A stretch of 64,000 nt of DNA from Paracoccus sp. Z118 (GCF_019061185.1 NZ_JAHQZU010000009.1:62001-126000); one strand, 5' to 3'; numbered from the stretch's first letter, positions 41,099-51,087 are shown. Numbers and translations are program-made. The notes: a model not told the origin generated them from the letters alone.

Positions 41099-42670
41099 CT
41101 ATTCCGCCGCGATGCGGCTATCGGACCGGCCCAGCCAGTCCGCGATGGAATCGGCCGCCTCGCGCCCGTCACGGATCGCCCAGACGACGAGGCTCGCGCC
41201 GCGCACGATGTCGCCCACGGCATAGACGCCGGGCAGGCTGGTGCGGTGGGTCCGGTGATCGGCGCGAATGGTGCTCCAGCGCGTGACCTCCAGCCCCTCC
41301 ACCCCCCACAGGCGGGGCAGATCCTCAGGCTCGAAACCCAGCGCCTTGATGACCAGTTCCGCGGGTTCGTCGTGAATCGCGCCCTCGATGATCTCGGGAG
41401 TCTGGCGGCCGGACACGTCCGGCGCGCCCAGCCGCATCCGCTGGACCTTCAGGCCGATAACGGGCCCGGTCGAGCGGTCGGTTTCGGTCGTGACCCATGC
41501 AGGCGAGAGCTTGGGGTTGTCGCCCACCCCGTCGCCGTCGATGTCGCCGCCCGCGTTGGCGACCTTGCCTTCGTCCCGCTGGGCGGCCTCGCCCACGACA
41601 TGGCCCGAGAAGGCGGCGGGGGCGGAGAGCCAGACGAATTCCACGCCCTCCTCCTCGGCATTCTGCACCTCGCGTTGTGATCCCGGCATGTTGGCGCGGT
41701 CGCGGCGGTAGAGGCACTTCACCGAGGTCGCGCCCTGCCGGATCGCGGTGCGCACGCAGTCCATCGCCGTATCGCCGCCGCCGATCACCACGACGCGTTT
41801 GCCCGCCGCGTTCAGTTCCCCATCCGCGAAGTCGGGCACCTCGTCGCCCAGATCGACACGGTTGCTGGCGGTCAGATAGTCCAGCGCCGCGACCACGCCG
41901 CGTTCGGGCGGGTTGTCGATGTCCAGATCGCGGGCCTTGTAGACGCCGGTGGCGATCAGCACCGCGTCATGCCGGTCGCGGATCGCGTCGAAGCTGACCG
42001 AGCCGCCCACGTCGGCGTTCAGCACGAACTCGACCCCGCCATCCGCCAGCAGGCGGCTGCGGCGCTCGACCACATGCTTTTCCAGCTTGAAGCCGGGAAT
42101 GCCATAGATCATCAGCCCGCCCGCCCGGTCGTGGCGGTCATAGACCGTGACCTGGAACCCCATCCGCCGCAGCCGATCGGCGGCGGCGAGCCCCGCAGGC
42201 CCCGCGCCGATGATGCCGATGCTTTCGGTGCGTTCGGCCACGGGCCGGATCGGCTCGACCCAGCCTTCCTCCCAGGCGGTGTCGGTGATGTATTTCTCGA
42301 TCGCGCCGATGGTCACGGTGCCGTGGCCTGACTGCTCGATGACGCAGTTGCCCTCGCAGAGGCGATCCTGCGGACAGATGCGGCCGCAGATTTCCGGAAA
42401 GGTATTGGTTTCCTGGCTGCGCAGATACGCCTCTTGCAGCCGCCCCTCGGCGGTCAGGCGCAGCCAGTCGGGGATGTTGTTGTGCAGCGGGCAGTGCGAC
42501 TGGCAGTAGGGCACGCCGCATTGCGAGCAGCGGCTGGCCTGTTCGGCGGCCTTGGCGTCGGCATATTCGCGGTAGATCTCGTGGAAGTCGCCGGCGCGTT
42601 CGCCTGCGCCGCGCTTCTCGGGCATCTCGCGACCCAGCGTCACGAACTTGAGCATCTTCTGCGTGGCCAT
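41099..42670 (-). CDS. gltD: Glutamate synthase (NADPH) small subunit
   Basis: A 523-aa FAD/NADPH subunit of GOGAT that feeds electrons to GltB. N-terminal cysteines for two 4Fe-4S clusters are visible (SRCSQCGVPYCQSHCP and CGRICPQDRLCEGNC), followed by the FAD site GIIGAGPAGLAAADRL and the NADPH site VVVIGGGDTAMDCVR. It is somewhat longer than the usual 470-490 aa because of an acidic insert around residue 400. The ATG at 42670 is used (MATQKML). It starts the minus-strand operon that ends with gltB; the divergent, AT-richer 229-base gap upstream should hold its promoter. Confidence 0.95.
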   Translation of the reverse strand: MATQKMLKFVTLGREMPEKRGAGERAGDFHEIYREYADAKAAEQASRCSQCGVPYCQSHCPLHNNIPDWLRLTAEGRLQEAYLRSQETNTFPEICGRICPQDRLCEGNCVIEQSGHGTVTIGAIEKYITDTAWEEGWVEPIRPVAERTESIGIIGAGPAGLAAADRLRRMGFQVTVYDRHDRAGGLMIYGIPGFKLEKHVVERRSRLLADGGVEFVLNADVGGSVSFDAIRDRHDAVLIATGVYKARDLDIDNPPERGVVAALDYLTASNRVDLGDEVPDFADGELNAAGKRVVVIGGGDTAMDCVRTAIRQGATSVKCLYRRDRANMPGSQREVQNAEEEGVEFVWLSAPAAFSGHVVGEAAQRDEGKVANAGGDIDGDGVGDNPKLSPAWVTTETDRSTGPVIGLKVQRMRLGAPDVSGRQTPEIIEGAIHDEPAELVIKALGFEPEDLPRLWGVEGLEVTRWSTIRADHRTHRTSLPGVYAVGDIVRGASLVVWAIRDGREAADSIADWLGRSDSRIAAE

Positions 42671-42899
42671 CGGCTGCGTCCTTCGCTGCGTCTCTGGGAT
42701 TCGTTGTAAATCAGCGACTTCAGCAGGAAAAGTAAGCAGTACTGACGTATATTCCAATTTCCTTCCGGCGCCGAGTAAGCCTTTGCAAAGGCCGCGAATT
42801 ATTTAGGTCGCACAGCGGTCCCATTAGGTGGGCTATGGGCTGTTGTCCCTCCGCACCGAACTCCTGTAGATCGTTCCTGCTTTGTCCAGGGGGATTCGC

Positions 42900-43763
42900 A
42901 TGAAGGACCTCGCCGCGCTCCATCACACCGGCTTCGGCACCGAGGACGGCACGCCGCCGATCCTCGCCGGGTTCGAATGCGGGCGGCTGCACTGGAACGG
43001 GCATGACCTGCTGCATTCGACCGACCACCTGCCGCATGGCCAGATGGCCCACCACTACGCCACCGCGCTGGAGCAGGGGGTGGCGGGCGCCCGCGACGGA
43101 CTGTCCTGGCGGCACGACATCGTGGCGCGGGTGCAGGCCGCGCCCGAGGGGCTGCCGGTGATCTGGGACTTCTGCCATTTCGACCTGCCGCCGAAACCGG
43201 CCGCCCACGCGATCGCCTGCGCGACGGCGCTGCCGCCGGGGTCGTGGGCCATCGCGGTGAACGAGCCGTCCGTCGGGCGGCGGGTGTCGGGGATCACGCC
43301 GTCGAAGGCGATCGCCGCGGCCAAGCGGATGATGACCAGCGTGGACATGCTGCCGAACGCCCCGCGCTTCGCCACCTGCGACCCGTTTCACCACCTCGCG
43401 CCCTCGGTGTTCAAGGCAACGGACGAACTGGTCGCGACCGGCCTGATCCGCATGGTTGGGATCAACTACTACCCCCACCACGCCATCGAGCCGCTGCATG
43501 TCGTGCTGCGAACCGTGGCGGACCGCTATCGCCTGCCGGTGATGATTACCGAGACCGGCTGGCATGACGGCCTGCCCGCCGCGCATCGCCGCTTTCCGCA
43601 TGTCCATGACCGCTGGGGCTGGCTGAGCCATGTGCGGGACGAGATCGCCCTGTCGGGTGTGAACGTCGCGGGGATTTGCTGGTATCCGTGGCTCGACATG
43701 CCGGACTGGGACCACCCGCATCGGGGAAGCTGGCCATGCGGCTGGCCGGGGCGGCAACGGTAA
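42900..43763 (+). CDS. Compact glycoside hydrolase family 1-like protein
   Basis: A 287-aa protein with the two signature pieces of GH1 enzymes: the acid/base motif in AIAVNEPSVG (NEP, near residue 119) and the nucleophile-type VMITETGWHDG near residue 216, plus NYYPHH between them. GH1 beta-glycosidases are usually about 450 aa, so this is a shortened barrel and the ETG differs from the common TENG. Activity is therefore uncertain. ATG 42900 has AGGGGG six bases before it; an in-frame TTG at 42882 is less likely. It is divergent from gltD and followed by an alpha/beta hydrolase. Confidence 0.65.
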   Translation: MKDLAALHHTGFGTEDGTPPILAGFECGRLHWNGHDLLHSTDHLPHGQMAHHYATALEQGVAGARDGLSWRHDIVARVQAAPEGLPVIWDFCHFDLPPKPAAHAIACATALPPGSWAIAVNEPSVGRRVSGITPSKAIAAAKRMMTSVDMLPNAPRFATCDPFHHLAPSVFKATDELVATGLIRMVGINYYPHHAIEPLHVVLRTVADRYRLPVMITETGWHDGLPAAHRRFPHVHDRWGWLSHVRDEIALSGVNVAGICWYPWLDMPDWDHPHRGSWPCGWPGRQR

Positions 43764-43819
43764 ACGGGTCCGAATCGGACCTTCGTGCGTTGGCGTGCCA
43801 GCAGCAGGAAAGGCCAAAC

Positions 43820-44761
43820 ATGCCCCGCAGGACTTCGACTCTCGCCAGGACGGTTTCCGTCCTCGCCGCCTCGGCCCTGATCTCGCGCGGATTGCAGGCG
43901 GCGATCGAGCGCGCCGTGCCCCGCGACGGCCGGCTGATCGAGGTGGACGGCACCCGCCTGCATGTCGCCGAAGAGGGGAGCGGCCGGCCCGTCCTGATGA
44001 TTCACGGCCTCGGCGGGCAGGTCCGCAACTTTACCATGCGGCTGAGCCGCCGCATGTCCGGCCATCACATGCATATCGTGGACCGGCCCGGCTCGGGCTA
44101 TTCGGACGACCTGCCGGGCGACACTGGGACGCTGAAGGCGCAGGCGGCGCTGATGGCGGGGCTGATCCGCAGGCTGGGTCTGGACCGGCCGCTGGTCGTG
44201 GGCCACTCGCTTGGCGGCAGCATCGCGTTGCAGATGGCGCTGGATTTCCCCGGCCTGATCCGCGGCGCGGCGCTGATCGGGCCGGCGACCCACCGGCTGC
44301 GTTCGCCCGGAACCTCGGCCCTGCTGCGGGCGCTGCTGGCGCCGCCGCTGCTGCAACCCTTCGCGCAGACGCTCGCCACGCCGGTCTCGCTGGCGCTGTC
44401 GCCGGTGGTGGCGGAGATCATCTTCGCGCCGGAGGAATGGGAGTGGTCGGTCGGCTGGGAGGGCGGCGGGCTGATGCCGGCCCGCCCCGGCAACTACGCG
44501 GTCGTGGGGCGCGACCTGCGGATGGCGCTGGCCGAACTGCCGCGCCTGTCGCGCCGCTATGGCGAGCTGTCGGTGCCGGTCCATGTCCTGCAGGGCGAGC
44601 AGGACAACCTCGTCGATCCCCGCGAGCACGCGATCCGGCTGGCCGGTGAAAGCGACCGGGTGCGGCTGACGCTGGTGCCCGGCGGGCACATGCTGCCGAT
44701 CACCCAGCCGGGGCTGGTCGCGGCGTGGCTGCGCGATGCCTCGGAGGAGGTGTTCGGCTGA
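43820..44761 (+). CDS. Alpha/beta hydrolase
   Basis: A 313-aa protein with a possible N-terminal hydrophobic stretch (SVLAASALISRGLQAAIE) and an alpha/beta hydrolase core. The oxyanion HGLGG near residue 82, nucleophile elbow GHSLGGS near residue 134, acid GEQDNLVD and His in PGGHMLPI are all in order. It could be an esterase, lipase or haloperoxidase-like enzyme; substrate unknown. AGGAAAGG precedes the ATG. It begins 56 bases after the GH1-like gene and meets the convergent thiolase after 91 bases. Confidence 0.83.
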   Translation: MPRRTSTLARTVSVLAASALISRGLQAAIERAVPRDGRLIEVDGTRLHVAEEGSGRPVLMIHGLGGQVRNFTMRLSRRMSGHHMHIVDRPGSGYSDDLPGDTGTLKAQAALMAGLIRRLGLDRPLVVGHSLGGSIALQMALDFPGLIRGAALIGPATHRLRSPGTSALLRALLAPPLLQPFAQTLATPVSLALSPVVAEIIFAPEEWEWSVGWEGGGLMPARPGNYAVVGRDLRMALAELPRLSRRYGELSVPVHVLQGEQDNLVDPREHAIRLAGESDRVRLTLVPGGHMLPITQPGLVAAWLRDASEEVFG

Positions 44762-44852
44762 GGTGCCCCCTCGGTGAGTGGGCGCGGCGCGGTAATCCGC
44801 CGGGTAGCCCCGGTCGGGTTGACCCCGCCGGACCCGCCCGCGCGGCCGATCC

Positions 44853-46022
44853 CTACTTCACCCGCTCCATGATCGAGACGTAGTTCGCCACCGCCGCGCC
44901 GCCCATGTTGAACACCCCGGCGAGCTTCGCGCCCGGAATCTGCATCCCCTCGGCCTCGCCCGCCAGCTGCATCGCCGCCATGACGTGCATCGACACGCCG
45001 GTCGCGCCGATCGGGTGACCCTTGGACTTCAGCCCGCCCGAGGGGTTCACCGGCAGGCGGCCGTCCTTCTGGGTGATCCCTTCGCGGATGACGCGGTGGC
45101 CTTGACCGGGCTCGGCCAGCCCCATCGCCTCGTATTCGATCAGCTCGGCGATGGTGAAGCAGTCGTGGCTTTCGACCAGCGACAGATCGTCCAGCGTCAG
45201 GCCCGACTGCTCCAGCGCCTTCGCCCACGCCATCCGCGCGCCCCGGAACTCCAGCACGTCGCGGCGGGACATCGCCATGATGTCGTTCGCCTGCGCGCGG
45301 GCGCGGAAGCCGATGGCGCGGGTCATGTCCGCCGCCGTCTCCTCGTCGGCCAGCACCAGCACCGCCGCCCCGTCCGACACCAGCGAGCAGTCGGTGCGCC
45401 GCAGCGGCCCGGCGACGCGCGGGTTCCTGTCGCTGACGGTGTTGCAGAAGGCGGTGTCGAAGTCCTTGCGCATATGGGCGTAGGGATTTTCCAGACCGTT
45501 GCGGTGGTTCTTGGACGCGATCATCGCCAGCTCTTCCGAACGGTCGCCGTGGCGCTGGAAATACTTGTCGGCGATCTGCCCGAAAAGGCCCGCGAAGCCG
45601 CCCTCGACGTCCGCTTCCTCCTTCCGGTAGGACGCGCCCAGCAGGATGTCGCCCACCTCGACGTTGGGCGTCGCCGTCATCTTCTCGGCCCCGACCACCA
45701 GCGCGATCCTGCCGCGCCCCGATTCGATGAAGTCCATCGCCCCGTGCAGCGCCGCCGTGCCGGTCGCGCAGGCGTTCTCGTATCGCGTGGCGGGCGTGTG
45801 CGCGAAACGCTCGTCGCCCATCGCCACCAGCGCGCCCTGAAAATCCTGGCGGGAAAAGCCGTTGTTGAAGACCCCGACGAAGATCCCGTCCACATCCTCG
45901 GGCGCGATGCCGGCGTGGTCGAGCGCCTTCGGCACGACCCCTGCCATCAGGGCTTCGGTATCGGGCGCCTCGACCTTGCCGAAGTTGGAATGCGCCCAGC
46001 CGACGATCTGTGCCTTGCTCAT
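44853..46022 (-). CDS. Thiolase-family protein (SCP2/acetyl-CoA acetyltransferase-like)
   Basis: A 389-aa thiolase superfamily member. The acylated cysteine is in ENACATGTAALHGA near residue 84; VESHDCFTIAEL and GGLKSKGHPIGATG hold the two catalytic histidines. The Cys-to-C-terminal arrangement and the ESHDCF motif resemble SCP2/lipid-transfer thiolases rather than the classical PhaA/FadA with a second Cys near the end. It would act in beta-oxidation or the reverse condensation of acyl-CoA. AGGAGGAG precedes the ATG. It is a single-gene unit, divergent from the alpha-CTD-like gene. Confidence 0.85.
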   Translation of the reverse strand: MSKAQIVGWAHSNFGKVEAPDTEALMAGVVPKALDHAGIAPEDVDGIFVGVFNNGFSRQDFQGALVAMGDERFAHTPATRYENACATGTAALHGAMDFIESGRGRIALVVGAEKMTATPNVEVGDILLGASYRKEEADVEGGFAGLFGQIADKYFQRHGDRSEELAMIASKNHRNGLENPYAHMRKDFDTAFCNTVSDRNPRVAGPLRRTDCSLVSDGAAVLVLADEETAADMTRAIGFRARAQANDIMAMSRRDVLEFRGARMAWAKALEQSGLTLDDLSLVESHDCFTIAELIEYEAMGLAEPGQGHRVIREGITQKDGRLPVNPSGGLKSKGHPIGATGVSMHVMAAMQLAGEAEGMQIPGAKLAGVFNMGGAAVANYVSIMERVK

Positions 46023-46144
46023 CTTCTCCTCCTGCGATGCGCGAGCGGAGCATGGCAGGTTCGGGGCGGGGCTGGCAAGCGCCGGCCGGGATTGTTCGGA
46101 GCCGGGGCTGTTCGGCGCGGGGCGGCGGATGTAGCATGGCGGGC

Positions 46145-46435
46145 ATGAGCGAGTCCGATCCCCATGATCCCATCCGCGCCGACGGCGACCGCCTGCGCTC
46201 GGACACGATGGCACGGATGATGCAGGCGTTCGTCGAAGCGGGCGAGCTGCACCGCGTCGCCGTGAAGCATCTGGTGCTGAGCCATCAGGCCCGCGAGGGG
46301 CTGAGCCGCGTGGGGATCGAGAACCTGCGGCAGCTGGTGGACGCCAGCGACGCCGATCTGGCCCGCACCCGCTATCTGGACGCGGAAACGATCGCGGAGA
46401 TCCGGGCCGAGCAGCGGCGGATGCTGGGGGCGTAG
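46145..46435 (+). CDS. Small protein with an RNA polymerase alpha C-terminal-like helix-hairpin-helix
   Basis: A 96-aa protein. Its last 50 residues (LVLSHQAREGLSRVGIENL, then RQLVDASDADLARTRYLDAETIAEI) follow the pattern of the RNA polymerase alpha C-terminal domain: a first helix of type LSxRAxxxLxxxGI, a V-x-x-L-V helix, and a DLxxxRxLxxxxxxEI helix-hairpin-helix. The N-terminal half is acidic and has no domain I recognise. Alpha-CTD contacts UP-element DNA and activators; a stand-alone version could bind DNA or compete with it. Start ATG 46145 is chosen, with ATG 46136 as alternative. No obvious operon partner. Confidence 0.6.
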   Translation: MSESDPHDPIRADGDRLRSDTMARMMQAFVEAGELHRVAVKHLVLSHQAREGLSRVGIENLRQLVDASDADLARTRYLDAETIAEIRAEQRRMLGA

Positions 46436-46711
46436 GCCGCGGCGGTCAGCCGCCCGGTTCAGTCGGCGTCGGCGAAGCGGCCCCGCGGCAATGGCGCAGC
46501 ACGCCCGCGTGGGATGCGCTCGCCCCGCCAACCCATGCGCCCGCAGCCTGTCGTCCCCATGCTCTCGCTCATGCCGATGGAACCCTGCCCCTGAGCCGCT
46601 TGTTGTCCTGCGTTCCCAAGTGGCCATTTGGGGGCCGTTGCGCCAGAGCGTGGCACAAGGCCGCAGACGGCTCGCCTGACGGCGAAACCCGGCAGGAAGG
46701 AAGACCGAGAC

Positions 46712-47935
46712 TTGCCCACCGACGACATGAACAGGCCTGCCCCTGCGGTGAAACCAGACTGGGCCAAGACCCCGCGCGACTTGCGGCGCGAGGCGCGCGG
46801 AACCCGGCGCAGCCGCTGGCCCTGGGCGGTGGTCGCGCTGCTGGCCGCCGCGCTTGCCGCCGCGATGCTGTGGCAGAGCCGGCAGGACGCCGCGCCGCCG
46901 ACCATCGCCTCGACGGGCGTCGCGGCCGCCGCGGGGGAAATCCTCGTGCATCCGCTGGACGTGACCGATGTCGAGCGCGGCACCTTGCGCGATACGCTGC
47001 GGATCAGCGGCACGCTTCAGCCGCGCACGCAGGTGCAGATCAACAGCAAGCTGTCGGGCACCATCGCCGAGCTGAACGCCCGTCTCGGCGACCGGGTGAG
47101 CCAGGGCGACCTGCTGGCGCAGATCGACGCCGAGGCGCTGCGGGCGCAGCTTGCCCAGCAGGTCGCCGCGCTGGAAGCGACGCGGGCGCAGTTCGCGCTG
47201 GCGGAGACAGAGGCGCGGCGGGCCGAGGAACTGGCTGGGCGGGGCGTTTCCGCCTCGGCCGCGCTTGAGGCGGCGCGCAGCAACCTCGCCGTGCAGCAGG
47301 CCAACATGAACGTGCAGGAAGCCGCCGTCGCGAGCGCCGAGATCACCCTGAACGACGCGGCCATCCGCGCGCCCATCGACGGGATCATCGCGGAGCGTTC
47401 GGTCGAGCCGGGGCAGACGGTCACGGCCGGGGCCGCACTGTTCCAGCTGGCGGACCTGTCGGTGATGACGCTGGAGGTGCTGGTGCCGGTCGCGCGGACC
47501 GTGCAGCTTGAGACCGGACAGGCGGTGGCCTTCACCGTCGAGGGGCTGGCGGGCCGCAGCTTCGAGGGGCGGATCGAGGGGATCAGCCCGACCTCTGCCT
47601 CGGGCAGCCGCAACGCGCCGGTGTCGATCGTGGTCGAGAACCCCGACGGAATCCTGCGCGGCGGCATGTACGCGACCGGCGAGATCCTGCTGCGGACCCA
47701 GCCGGAGGCGGTCGCCGTCCCGCGCAGCAGCGTGCGCGAGGATGACGCCGGCCAGTTCGTCTTGAAGATCGTCGAGGGCGCGCTGGTCCGCCAGCCGGTG
47801 GAAACCGGGCGGTTGTGGCAGGGCGACACGATGGTCGGGATACCGGCAGGGCTGGAGGCGGGCGAGCGGATCGTGTCCGGGCGTCTGCCCGACCTCACCG
47901 CCGGCATGGCCGTCCGCGTGACCGAGGCGATGTAA
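46712..47935 (+). CDS. RND efflux periplasmic adaptor (membrane fusion protein)
   Basis: A 407-aa adaptor that bridges an RND pump to an outer-membrane channel. A basic cytoplasmic tail, one membrane anchor (about residues 38-55), then the barrel-sandwich (lipoyl-like) halves around GTIAELNARLGDRVSQGDLLAQID and IRAPIDGIIAERSVEPGQTV, with a coiled-coil hairpin between them. The start is uncertain: TTG 46712 has GGAAG eight bases before it, ATG 46727 is five codons later. The stop overlaps the pump ATG by one base. No outer-membrane factor gene is near, so a shared TolC is expected. Confidence 0.87.
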   Translation: MPTDDMNRPAPAVKPDWAKTPRDLRREARGTRRSRWPWAVVALLAAALAAAMLWQSRQDAAPPTIASTGVAAAAGEILVHPLDVTDVERGTLRDTLRISGTLQPRTQVQINSKLSGTIAELNARLGDRVSQGDLLAQIDAEALRAQLAQQVAALEATRAQFALAETEARRAEELAGRGVSASAALEAARSNLAVQQANMNVQEAAVASAEITLNDAAIRAPIDGIIAERSVEPGQTVTAGAALFQLADLSVMTLEVLVPVARTVQLETGQAVAFTVEGLAGRSFEGRIEGISPTSASGSRNAPVSIVVENPDGILRGGMYATGEILLRTQPEAVAVPRSSVREDDAGQFVLKIVEGALVRQPVETGRLWQGDTMVGIPAGLEAGERIVSGRLPDLTAGMAVRVTEAM

Positions 47936-50900
47936 TGTTCCTGACCCGCATCAGCGTCGGCCACCCCGTCTTCGCCACCATGATGATGGTGGCCATCGTG
48001 ATCCTCGGCCTGTTCTCGTGGCAGCGCCTGCCGGTCGAGCAGTTGCCGAACGTGGATATTCCCGTGGTCGCGGTCGTCGTCGCCTATGACGGCGCCTCGC
48101 CCGAGGCGGTCGAGAACGACATCATCCAGCCCATCGAGGATTCGATGGCGACGATCAGCGGCATCGACACGATCCAGTCCACCGCGCAGGCGGGGCAGGC
48201 GATGGTGCTGTTGCAGTTCGACCTGGACGTGACCTCGGCCGAGGCGATGGACAACGTGCGCGACAAGCTGTCGGGCGTGCAGGCGGCGCTGCCCGACCGG
48301 GCCGATGCGCCGACGATCCTGCGCTTCGACCCCTCGGCCATGCCGATCATCTCGATCGCGGTCAGCTCGCAGGTGCGGTCGATCCCGGAACTGACCACGC
48401 TGACCGAGGACATGATCGTCAACCCGCTGCGCAACGTCAGCGGCGTCGGCAGCGTCTCGGTCGTCGGCGGCCTGCCCGCGCAGGTGGACGTGACCATCGA
48501 CCCCGAACGGCTGGCGGCGCAGGGGATTCCGGTGACGGACGTGATGGCGGCGATCAACGACAACGCCTCGGACCTGCCGGCGGGCGAGATCAACGAGGGC
48601 GCGACCGAGCAGTCGATCCAGATCCGCGGCAGCCTCGATACGGTCGAGGATTTCCGCCGGATCATCGTCGGCCGGCAGGGCGGGCAGGCGGTCTATCTGG
48701 CCGATGTCGCCAATGTCAGCATCGGCCCGGCCGAGGCGACCAGCCTCGCCTTTCTCAACGGCGAGCAGGCGCTGGCCGTGGACGTGATGAAGGTGCAGGG
48801 CGCCAATACCGTGCAGGTCGCCCGCGACATCGTCGCCGCCGCCGAACGGCTGAGCGCCGATGTCCTGCCGGGCGACGTGCGGGTGCAGGTGATCGCCAGC
48901 GACGCGACCGCCATCGAGGATTCGGTCGAGGCGGTCCAGAACATGCTGATCGAGGGCGCGATCCTGTCGGTGGTGATCGTGTTCCTGTTCCTGAACTCGT
49001 GGCGCTCGACCATCATCACCGGGCTGACGCTGCCGATTTCCATCATCGGCACCATGTTCGCGCTGTATCTGCTGGGCTTCTCGCTGAACATCATGACGCT
49101 GATGGCGCTGTCGCTGTCGGTCGGCATCCTGATCGACGACGCCATCGTCGTGCGCGAGAACATCATGCGCCACCTGCACATGGGCAAGGGCCATCGGGAT
49201 GCGGCGCTGGAAGGGACGCGCGAGATCGGCCTTGCCGTGATGGCGACCACCCTGTCCATCGTCGCCGTGTTCCTGCCCGTCGCGTTCATGGAAGGCATCA
49301 TGGGCCGGTTCTTCCTGCAATTCGGGGTGACGGTCTCGGTCGCGGTGATGATCTCGCTGTTCGTGGCCTTCACGCTGGACCCGATGCTGTCGAGCGTCTG
49401 GTATGACCCCGACGCCGAGCCGGACGCGAAGCGCGGCCCCATCGGCCGGGCGGTGGCCGCGTTCAACCGCTGGTTCGACGCCATGACGCTGCGCTATGTC
49501 GGCGTGCTGCGCTGGGCGCTGCGCCACCGGCTGACCGTCTTGGCGGTGGCCTTCGGGCTGTTCATCGGCAGCTTCCCCCTCATCCCGCTGGTCGGGACCG
49601 AGTTCCTGCCCTCTCAGGACAACGGCAAGGTGACGGTCACGCTCGAGACGCTGCCGGGATCGTCGCTGGAATACACCGGCGCGCGCGCCGCGCAGATCGA
49701 CGCGATGCTGCGCGCGGACCCGGCGGTCGCCTCGACCTACAGTTCCATCGCGGGGGCGGTGGTCGGCTCGGGCACCGCCAATGCGGGGACGATCACCGTG
49801 ACGATGGTCCCCCATGACGAGCGCGCGATCACCGCGCAGGAATTCGCCGCCCGCACGCGCGAGACGCTGCAATGGCTGCCCGGCCTCGAGACCGTGGTCA
49901 GCGCCGAGGACAGTTTCGGCCCCGGCTCCAAGCCCGTCGAGATCATCGTCTATGGCGACGACACCGAAACGCTGGCCCGGATCGGCGAGCAGATCGCCGC
50001 GCGGCTGGCGCAGATCGACGGGCTGGCGGATATCGATTCGTCGATGAACGCCGCCCAGCCGCAGATCGCGATCCAGGTGGACAACCTGCTGGCAAGCGAA
50101 CTGGGCATCTCGCTGCAACAGATCAGCGGCGCGCTGACCCCGATGATGAGCGGGACGAACGTCGCCGAATGGACCGCGCCGGACGGCGAAAGCTACGACG
50201 TGGTCGTGCGGCTGGACGAGGCGGCGCGCAGCGAGATCGCCGCGCTCGGCAACCTGCCCATCGGGGCGAACGCCCAGACGGGAGAGATCGCGCGGCTGGA
50301 TCAGGTCGCGGCGATCACCCGGACGGTGGGGCAGGCCGAGATCCTGCGTCAGGATCTGGACCGGCGCGTCACCATCGACGCCAACATCGCCCCCGCCGCG
50401 CCCCCCGACGTGCTGGCGCAGGTCGGCGCGATCACGCAGGAAATGGTGCTGCCCGACGGCTACCGCTTCGGCCTTGGCGGCGATGCCGAGGCGCTGGCGG
50501 AATCGGGGGCATCCGCCGGGTCGGCGCTGCTGCTGGCGGTGATCTTCATCTATCTGGTGCTGGCCTCGCAGTTCGGCAGCTTCCTGCAACCCGTCGCCAT
50601 CATGTTCTCGCTGCCGCTGTCGCTGATCGGGGTGGTGCTGGGGCTGCTGGTGGGCGGCTCGACGCTGAACATGATGTCGATGATCGGCTTCATCATGCTG
50701 ATGGGTCTGGTGGTGAAGAACGCGATCCTGCTGGTGGACAACGCCAACCAGCAGGTGCGCGAGGGCGGCGCGAACCTCTACGATGCGCTGGTGTCCGCGG
50801 GGCGGGTGCGGTTCCGGCCGATCATCATGACGACGCTGGCGATGATCCTGGGGATGACGCCGCTGGCGCTGAACCTGCATCAGGGCAGCAGCCAGAACGC

Positions 50901-51087
50901 GCCCATGGCCCATGCGGTGATCGGCGGGCTGATCTCGTCCACGCTGCTGACGCTGGTCGTGGTGCCGGTGATGCTGACCTATCTGGACAGCTTCGGCCGC
51001 TTCGCCGGACGTTTCCTGCCGCGCGCGCCGCGGGATGACGAATCGGGCCATGCCGCCCGGCCGCAACCCGGTCCGGCGGCCGAGTGA
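47935..51087 (+). CDS. RND-family efflux pump
   Basis: A 1050-aa HAE-type RND transporter, proton-driven, with twelve helices and two large periplasmic loops. Expected landmarks are present: N-terminal helix followed by VEQLPNVDIPVV, the proton-relay pair in TM4 (VGILIDDAIVV), AMEGIMGRFF-like end of the first half, and GLVVKNAILLVDNANQ in the second half. This class exports drugs, dyes or lipids; the substrate cannot be predicted. It follows its adaptor with a one-base overlap and ends 138 bases before the pseudoazurin gene. Confidence 0.93.
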   Translation: MFLTRISVGHPVFATMMMVAIVILGLFSWQRLPVEQLPNVDIPVVAVVVAYDGASPEAVENDIIQPIEDSMATISGIDTIQSTAQAGQAMVLLQFDLDVTSAEAMDNVRDKLSGVQAALPDRADAPTILRFDPSAMPIISIAVSSQVRSIPELTTLTEDMIVNPLRNVSGVGSVSVVGGLPAQVDVTIDPERLAAQGIPVTDVMAAINDNASDLPAGEINEGATEQSIQIRGSLDTVEDFRRIIVGRQGGQAVYLADVANVSIGPAEATSLAFLNGEQALAVDVMKVQGANTVQVARDIVAAAERLSADVLPGDVRVQVIASDATAIEDSVEAVQNMLIEGAILSVVIVFLFLNSWRSTIITGLTLPISIIGTMFALYLLGFSLNIMTLMALSLSVGILIDDAIVVRENIMRHLHMGKGHRDAALEGTREIGLAVMATTLSIVAVFLPVAFMEGIMGRFFLQFGVTVSVAVMISLFVAFTLDPMLSSVWYDPDAEPDAKRGPIGRAVAAFNRWFDAMTLRYVGVLRWALRHRLTVLAVAFGLFIGSFPLIPLVGTEFLPSQDNGKVTVTLETLPGSSLEYTGARAAQIDAMLRADPAVASTYSSIAGAVVGSGTANAGTITVTMVPHDERAITAQEFAARTRETLQWLPGLETVVSAEDSFGPGSKPVEIIVYGDDTETLARIGEQIAARLAQIDGLADIDSSMNAAQPQIAIQVDNLLASELGISLQQISGALTPMMSGTNVAEWTAPDGESYDVVVRLDEAARSEIAALGNLPIGANAQTGEIARLDQVAAITRTVGQAEILRQDLDRRVTIDANIAPAAPPDVLAQVGAITQEMVLPDGYRFGLGGDAEALAESGASAGSALLLAVIFIYLVLASQFGSFLQPVAIMFSLPLSLIGVVLGLLVGGSTLNMMSMIGFIMLMGLVVKNAILLVDNANQQVREGGANLYDALVSAGRVRFRPIIMTTLAMILGMTPLALNLHQGSSQNAPMAHAVIGGLISSTLLTLVVVPVMLTYLDSFGRFAGRFLPRAPRDDESGHAARPQPGPAAE

